A stretch of DNA of 64,000 nucleotides. It comes from Nocardioidaceae bacterium (GTDB lineage Bacteria; Actinomycetota; Actinomycetes; Propionibacteriales; Nocardioidaceae). The translations under genes were made by a program, and so were the position numbers. A model generated the notes under the pieces. The model had not been told where the DNA came from, made no database searches, and was given only the letters and a program-made list of their open reading frames with translations. The stretch spans positions 1 through 64,000 of the forward strand of contig JAICXL010000004.1 of the NCBI GenBank assembly GCA_025980475.1, given 5' to 3'. Every line of letters begins with the position of its first letter. Within the stretch, counting starts at the first letter, position 1. Below, one piece after another: positions 59,359 through 64,000 of this stretch.

Positions 59359-60785
59359 CCGCCGCCTCCTTCCTGCCGTTGGCGCAGGGCGTCGAGCACC
59401 TCTGCGCCCAGCAGCGTGACGTCCCCGGCCCCGAGCGTGAGCACCACGTCACCCGGCCGGGCTCGGGCGACCAGGTGCGCGGCCGTCCTCGGCCACGACG
59501 GCTCGAAGACCACCTGACCGGACGGCAGTGGCACGGCGTCGGCCACCAGGGCACCGGTGACGTCGGGCGCGGGCTCCTCGCGAGCGACGTAGACGTCCAT
59601 CACGACGACCTCGTCGGCAGCGCCGAGCGCCTGGCCCATCTCGGTGCCGAAGATGCGGGTCCTGGAGACCAGGTGCGGCTGGAAGGCCACGATCACGCGT
59701 CCCTCCCCCGCCACCGAGCGGGCCGCCTCCAGATCACCGGCGATCTCCCGCGGGTGGTGGGCGTAGCTGTCGTAGACGCGCACTCCGGCGGCCTCCCCCT
59801 TCGACTCCATCCGGCGACGGGTGCCGGTGTAGGCACCCAGACCGTCCGCGAGCCGGTCGAAGGCGAAGCCGAGGCGCAGACCGCATCCGAGGGCCACCAT
59901 CGCGTCGAGCACGTAGTGCCGACCGGGCTGGCGCAGGCCGACGGTGCCCAGCGGCCGGCCGCGGTCCACCACGGCGAACGTCGAGCGGCCGCCGACCAGG
60001 CGCACGTCCTCGGCGCGCAGGTCCGCGGCGGCCGACTCCCCCACCGTGACGACCGCGAGGCCGCGCTGCACGGCAGTGGCCGCGAGCGCGGCCGCTCCCG
60101 GGTCGTCGACGCAGGCGACCAGGAAGCCGTCGGGGTGGACCCGATCGAGGAACGCGTCGAACGCGGCGCGGTAGGCCGCCTCGGTCCCGTAGTTGTCGAG
60201 GTGGTCGGCCTCCACGTTCGTGACCAGGGCGGCGTCGGGCGAGTAGACGAGGAAGGCGCCGTCGCTCTCGTCCGCCTCGGCGACGAAGAGCTCGCCACTG
60301 CCGTCGTGGGCGTTGGCGCCGGAGGCGTTGAGCTCGCCCCCGATCGCGAACGAGGGGTCGGCCCCGCAGTGCTGCAGGGCCACCGTCAGCATCGAGGTGG
60401 TCGTCGTCTTGCCATGGGTGCCGGCCACCGCGAGCACCCGGCGGCCCTGCATCACCGACCACAGCGCCGCCGACCGCGGCAGCAGGCGCAGGCCGAGCCG
60501 GACCGCCTCGACGACCTCCGGGTTGTCCTCGTGCACGGCGGTGGAGACCACCACGGTGTCGGCGCCGTGGACCTGCTCCGCAGCGTGCCCGACGAAGCAG
60601 GTCGCGCCGAGCGCTCGCAGCGCGGCCAGGGCAGCTGAGTCCTTCGCGTCGCTGCCGGAGACGGGCACGCCCCGGGCGAGCATGATCCGGGCGATGCCGG
60701 AGAGCCCGGCTCCCCCGATGCCCACGAAGTGGACGCGGCCCAGCTGCTCCGCGAGCAGCAGCTCCTCGGGCACGGGCACCTTCAC
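59355..60785 (-). CDS. murC: UDP-N-acetylmuramate--L-alanine ligase
   Basis: Adds the first amino acid to the muropeptide. 476 residues, three Mur ligase domains: VHFVGIGGAGLSGIARIML (UMP side), ATP loop AVAGTHGKTTTTSML, EADESDGAFLVYSPD, NVEADHLDNYG, and C-terminal DSYAHHPREIAGDL. GTG 60785 overlaps the murG stop as GTGA. The frame stays open back through murG, giving a false 861-codon reading; the GTGA junction and family length show two separate genes. Confidence 0.96.
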   Translation of the reverse strand: MKVPVPEELLLAEQLGRVHFVGIGGAGLSGIARIMLARGVPVSGSDAKDSAALAALRALGATCFVGHAAEQVHGADTVVVSTAVHEDNPEVVEAVRLGLRLLPRSAALWSVMQGRRVLAVAGTHGKTTTTSMLTVALQHCGADPSFAIGGELNASGANAHDGSGELFVAEADESDGAFLVYSPDAALVTNVEADHLDNYGTEAAYRAAFDAFLDRVHPDGFLVACVDDPGAAALAATAVQRGLAVVTVGESAAADLRAEDVRLVGGRSTFAVVDRGRPLGTVGLRQPGRHYVLDAMVALGCGLRLGFAFDRLADGLGAYTGTRRRMESKGEAAGVRVYDSYAHHPREIAGDLEAARSVAGEGRVIVAFQPHLVSRTRIFGTEMGQALGAADEVVVMDVYVAREEPAPDVTGALVADAVPLPSGQVVFEPSWPRTAAHLVARARPGDVVLTLGAGDVTLLGAEVLDALRQRQEGGGG

Positions 60786-61885
60786 CGGGTCGCCCCTCTG
60801 CGCGCCTCTCGGGGCGCCGCCAGCACCATGGCCGCGAGCTTCTCGTCGGCGTCGAGCGACATGACCGCCGCCGCGGCCCGGGACATCGCCGCCAGCCGGT
60901 CGGGTTCGTGCAGCAACGCGGGGACGTGCACGCGGACCCAGTCCGGGGTCAGCTCGGCATCGCCGACGAGCAGGCCGCCACCGGCGTCGACGACGGGCCG
61001 GGCGTTGAGGGCCTGCTCCCCGTTGCCGTGCGGCAGCGGGACGAAGATCGCAGGCAGGCCGACGCCGGACACCTCCGTGACGGTGTTGCTGCCCGCCCGG
61101 CACAGCACGACGTCGGCTGCGGCGTAGGCGAGGTCCATCCGGTCCACGAACGGCACCACGACGTACGGCGGCCACCCCGGCTCTCGCTGCGGCGAGGCAT
61201 CCCCGGCGGGGCCCACGATGTGGAGGACCTGGACCCCTGCGTCGGCGAACGCGCTCGCGACGGCGGCGACGGACTGGTTGAGCCGCCGGGCCCCCTGCGA
61301 TCCGCCGGTGACCAGCAGGACCGGCAGATCGGGCTCGAGCCCGAACGACGCACGCGCCTCGGTGCGCAGGGCCGCGCGGTCGAGGGTGGCGATCAGCCGA
61401 CGCACCGGCAGGCCGATGCAGCGCGCGTGCGGCAACCGGGTGCCGGGGAAGCTGGTGGCGACGTGCCTGGTGAGCCGGGCGCCGAGCCTGTTGGCGATGC
61501 CGGCCAGGGCGTTGCCTTCGTGCACGACCAGGGGCAGCCCGCGATGACGGGCCGCGAGGTAGGCGGGCACCGAGACGTAGCCGCCGAAGCCCACCACCAC
61601 GTCGGGGTGCACCCGGTCGAGCACCGCCAAGGTGGCGTTGAACGCCCCGGCGAGCCGACCCGGGGTGCGCAGCAGGTCCGCTCCGGGGCGGCGCGGGAGC
61701 GGCACCGGCGGCACCAGCTCGAGCGGGTAGCCGGCCGCCGGCACGACCCGGGTCTCGAGCCCGCGGGCGGTGCCCAGCGCGGTCACCTCGACGTCGGCCT
61801 GCAGCCGCCGCAGTGCATCGGCCGTGGCCAGGAGCGGTGAGGTGTGTCCGGCGGAGCCTCCCCCGGCGAGCAGCACCCGGGTCAT
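60782..61885 (-). CDS. murG: UDP-GlcNAc:lipid I GlcNAc transferase
   Basis: Makes lipid II at the inner face of the membrane. 367 residues, GT-B fold: VLLAGGGSAGHTSPLLATADAL (Gly-rich lipid-side loop), GFGGYVSVPAYLAARHRGLPLVVHEGNALAGIANRL, VTGGSQGARRLNQSV, and acceptor/donor motif CRAGSNTVTEVSGVGLPAIFVPLPHGNGEQ. ATGA overlap with ftsW, GTGA with murC. Confidence 0.96.
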   Translation of the reverse strand: MTRVLLAGGGSAGHTSPLLATADALRRLQADVEVTALGTARGLETRVVPAAGYPLELVPPVPLPRRPGADLLRTPGRLAGAFNATLAVLDRVHPDVVVGFGGYVSVPAYLAARHRGLPLVVHEGNALAGIANRLGARLTRHVATSFPGTRLPHARCIGLPVRRLIATLDRAALRTEARASFGLEPDLPVLLVTGGSQGARRLNQSVAAVASAFADAGVQVLHIVGPAGDASPQREPGWPPYVVVPFVDRMDLAYAAADVVLCRAGSNTVTEVSGVGLPAIFVPLPHGNGEQALNARPVVDAGGGLLVGDAELTPDWVRVHVPALLHEPDRLAAMSRAAAAVMSLDADEKLAAMVLAAPREARRGATR

Positions 61886-63144
61886 CGACCCCGTCCCGGC
61901 CGCGCGTTGACACCCGTGGCCCGGCCACGGCGCTTGTCACGCAGGGCAGCAGCAGCGGCCGGCTCCGAGCGGGCGAAGCCGATCAGCAGGCCGAGCGCGA
62001 CCAGCTCGGGCACGAGGGAGGAGCCGCCGTAGGAGACCAGCGGCAGCGGGATGCCGATGACCGGGAGCAGTGCGAGCACCATCCCGATGTTGATCACGAC
62101 GTGGGCCATCAACCAGATGATGACTCCCGCGGAGGTGTAGCGCACGAAGAGGTCCTCGGTGGTCATCGCCACCCGGAGGCCGGCCCAGGCGATCGCCAGG
62201 AAGAGGGCGAGCACCAGCAGGGTCCCGACCAGGCCGAGCTCCTCGCCGAGGACGGCGTAGATGAAGTCGGTGTGGGCCTCGGGCAGGTTGCCCCACTTCT
62301 GCTGGCTGGCGCCGATGCCCTTGCCGAGGATGCCGCCGCTGGCCATCCCGAGGAGCCCGTGGGCAGCCTGCCACCCCGAGCCCTGGAAGTCCTTGAACGG
62401 GTTGACGAACGAGGTGATCCGGGTGAGCCGCTCAGGGCTGCTGGCGGCCAGGAAGAGGGCCGCGACGCTGACCACGCTCACTGCCGCCACGAAGAGCCGG
62501 GCCGGGACGCCGACCACCCAGAAGAGACCGAGCGCGATGGCGAAGATGACCAGCGCGGTGCCGAGGTCGCCGCCGAGCAGGACGAGACCGGCGACCAGGC
62601 CCAGGACCGGCACGACCGGCACGAAGAGGTGGCGCCACGAGTCGAGCAGCTGGTCCTTGCGGGCGTAGACGTCAGCGCACCACAGCACGATCGCGAACTT
62701 CGCCACCTCCGAGGGCTGGATCTGGAAGGGACCCAGTGCGAGCCAGTTCTGGTTGCCGTTGACCTGCACGCCCAGCCCCGGGACCTGGGTGAGGGCGAGC
62801 ATGACGACCGACAGCACCAGGACCGGCCAGGACCCGACCCGGACCAGCCGCTGGGGCAGTCGGGTGGCGAGCCAGGCCAGGGGGACCGCGATGGCCACCC
62901 AGATCGCCTGCTTGGTGGCCCAGTAGTAGCTGCTGCCGTGGCTCTGGTAGGCCTCGACGCTGGAGGCACTGAGCACCATGATCAGCCCGATGGCGAGCAG
63001 CAGCGCGCAGGCGCCGAGCAGCACATAGTAGGGCGTCAGCGGGCGCTCGAGGGTGCGACGGGCCGAGCCGATCCAGGCGGTGAACCCGGCGGTGGCGGCC
63101 CGGGGGGCCGTATCGCGGGAGCGTGTCCCGGTGGTGACGCTCAC
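61882..63144 (-). CDS. ftsW: Peptidoglycan polymerase FtsW (SEDS family)
   Basis: SEDS glycosyltransferase of the divisome, 420 residues with about ten membrane helices. Motifs: VNGNQNWLALGPFQIQPSEVAKFAIVLW (with the catalytic-side region), GGDLGTALVIF, AHTDFIYAVLGEELGLVGTL, and NIGMVLALLPVIGIPLPLVSYGGSSL. A basic tail (RDKRRGRATGVNARPGRGR) follows, as in other actinobacterial FtsW. GTG 63144; 27 bp from the murD stop. Confidence 0.96.
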   Translation of the reverse strand: MSVTTGTRSRDTAPRAATAGFTAWIGSARRTLERPLTPYYVLLGACALLLAIGLIMVLSASSVEAYQSHGSSYYWATKQAIWVAIAVPLAWLATRLPQRLVRVGSWPVLVLSVVMLALTQVPGLGVQVNGNQNWLALGPFQIQPSEVAKFAIVLWCADVYARKDQLLDSWRHLFVPVVPVLGLVAGLVLLGGDLGTALVIFAIALGLFWVVGVPARLFVAAVSVVSVAALFLAASSPERLTRITSFVNPFKDFQGSGWQAAHGLLGMASGGILGKGIGASQQKWGNLPEAHTDFIYAVLGEELGLVGTLLVLALFLAIAWAGLRVAMTTEDLFVRYTSAGVIIWLMAHVVINIGMVLALLPVIGIPLPLVSYGGSSLVPELVALGLLIGFARSEPAAAAALRDKRRGRATGVNARPGRGR

Positions 63145-63171
63145 GGACCCTCCTGGGGCTCTCCTGGCCGG

Positions 63172-64000
63172 CTACTCCTCGTGCTTCCGCCGCATCCGGT
63201 GCACCGCCTCGGCGAAGGCGTCGCCGCGGGCCCCGTAGTTGGCGAACATGTCCATGGATGCGCAGCCCGGGGCGAGCAGCACCGTGTCTCCCGGCCGGGC
63301 CAGCTGGGCCGCCCCGGCCACCACGCGGTCCATCGGACCTGTTGCTCCACCAGTCTCGCCGTCGTCGATCTCGATCACCGGCACATCGGGGGCGTGTCGC
63401 GAAAGGGCGGCCCGGATCACGTCTGCGTCCCGGCCGATCAGCACCACACCGCGCAGCCGGCCGCGCACCGCCCGCACCAGCTCGTCGAAGCTCGCGCCCT
63501 TGGCGAGCCCCCCGGCCACCCACACGACGGGGTCGTAGCCGGTCAGCGAGGCCTGGGCCGCGTGCGGGTTGGTCGCCTTGGAGTCGTCGACCCAGCGGAC
63601 GCCGTCGACCACGGCGACCTCGGCGATGCGATGCCCGTCGGGGTGGAAGCCGCGGAGCGCCTGCCGGACGGCGACCGGTGGTACGCCGTGGGAGCGCGCC
63701 AGCGCAGCGGCCGCGAGGGCGTTGGCCACGAAGTGCGGCGCCGGACTGGCCAGGTCGGACAGCGTGCACAGCTCGGCGGCGGTGGTCTGGCGGTCCTCGA
63801 TGAAGGCACGGTCGGCAAGGACCTCCTCGACCAGGCCGACCATGCCCACCGCCGGCGTGCCGAGGGTGAACCCGACCGCGCGGGCCCCCTCGATGACGTC
63901 CGCGTCGCGGACCAGCTGCTCGGTGGCCGGGTCGGCCACGTTGTAGACGCAGGCACGCTCGACGCCTGAGTAGATGCGGCCCTTGTCGGCGGCGTAGTCG
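63172..64000 (-). CDS. murD: UDP-N-acetylmuramoylalanine--D-glutamate ligase (3' part; start outside window)
   Basis: Adds D-Glu to UDP-MurNAc-L-Ala. About 276 C-terminal residues are in the window. The frame is open to the window edge: DYAADKGRIYSGVERACVYN continues directly into DPATEQLVRDADV, so GTG 63939 inside it is not a start. Visible are the central-domain end (TAAELCTLSDLASPAPHFVANALAAAALARS) and the C-terminal ligase domain (WVDDSKATNPHAAQASL, WVAGGLAKGASFDEL, VLLAPGCASMDMFANYGARGDAFAEAVHRM). First gene of the visible division/wall cluster. Confidence 0.96.
   Translation of the reverse strand, partial: DYAADKGRIYSGVERACVYNVADPATEQLVRDADVIEGARAVGFTLGTPAVGMVGLVEEVLADRAFIEDRQTTAAELCTLSDLASPAPHFVANALAAAALARSHGVPPVAVRQALRGFHPDGHRIAEVAVVDGVRWVDDSKATNPHAAQASLTGYDPVVWVAGGLAKGASFDELVRAVRGRLRGVVLIGRDADVIRAALSRHAPDVPVIEIDDGETGGATGPMDRVVAGAAQLARPGDTVLLAPGCASMDMFANYGARGDAFAEAVHRMRRKHEE

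Noticed and set aside
59355..61940. Possible MurG-MurC fusion (861 codons open in the murC frame)
   Set aside because: The part upstream of GTG 60785 is out-of-frame murG sequence; MurG itself is intact in another frame and the genes meet in a GTGA overlap.

Overview
The window comes from a high-GC actinobacterium, most likely of the Nocardioidaceae (Nocardioides-like). The evidence is third-position GC saturation, GTG starts, many 4-bp stop/start overlaps, a divIVA-sepF-ftsZ division cluster, HisA of the PriA type with no trpF in the trp cluster, and an ileS T-box of the actinobacterial translational kind. I see no tRNA, rRNA, CRISPR array, insertion sequence, integrase or phage gene; this looks like ordinary chromosomal core. 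Coding density is very high, and no stretch over 300 bases lacks a gene.

Layout. (1) 1-9.0 kb, minus strand: the 5' two-thirds of gltB, then a tryptophan operon that reads hisI, Trp-associated membrane protein, HGxxPAAW micro-protein, DUF2752 protein, trpC, trpB, trpA, an SCO1-like copper protein, lgt. (2) 9.0-14.5 kb, minus: an NlpC/P60 wall hydrolase behind a c-di-AMP riboswitch, an SH3/LAS-type secreted protein, dusB, a lipoprotein with a His/Lys tail, glyS and an ABM-domain protein. (3) 14.5-17.5 kb, plus: the zinc regulon znuA-znuC-znuB-zur under a predicted Zur operator. (4) 17.7-28.6 kb: a secreted protein of unknown function facing a 1303-residue cyclase/AAA/TPR signalling protein, then uppS, recO, an alpha/beta hydrolase, an orphan MASE1-PAS histidine kinase and a TRIC channel. 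(5) 28.6-33.2 kb, minus: a NarL-type two-component pair followed by leuA, which has a leucine leader peptide and attenuator. (6) 33.3-41.5 kb: small plus-strand genes around the operon hisD-C-B-H-priA-F. (7) 41.5-50.6 kb, minus: a DUF3352 protein, dnaE, a GNAT-chorismate mutase fusion, rluD, lspA and a DksA-like protein with a histone-like tail. (8) 50.6-64 kb, minus: T-box-ileS, then the division and wall cluster murD-ftsW-murG-murC-ftsQ-ftsZ-pgeF-yggS-sepF-yggT-divIVA.

How the parts fit. PriA links histidine and tryptophan synthesis, since it probably supplies the TrpF step missing beside trpCBA. lgt and lspA (lipoprotein maturation) and uppS (lipid carrier) serve the envelope built by mur/fts. 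Regulation can be read from the DNA at four places: a c-di-AMP riboswitch, an Ile T-box, a Leu attenuator whose final arm abuts the leuA ribosome binding site, and a Zur box over the znuA promoter. At least eight genes have a TANNNT-like (-10) box ending 6-7 nt before the start codon, which predicts leaderless mRNAs. Two genes (dusB, lspA) appear to start at CTG inside a CTGA overlap.

The best candidates for something not well described are the cyclase with one composite catalytic site split over two degenerate halves, the GNAT-chorismate mutase fusion, and the His/Lys-tailed lipoprotein. No wholly new multi-gene system (defence island, secondary-metabolite cluster) is visible.
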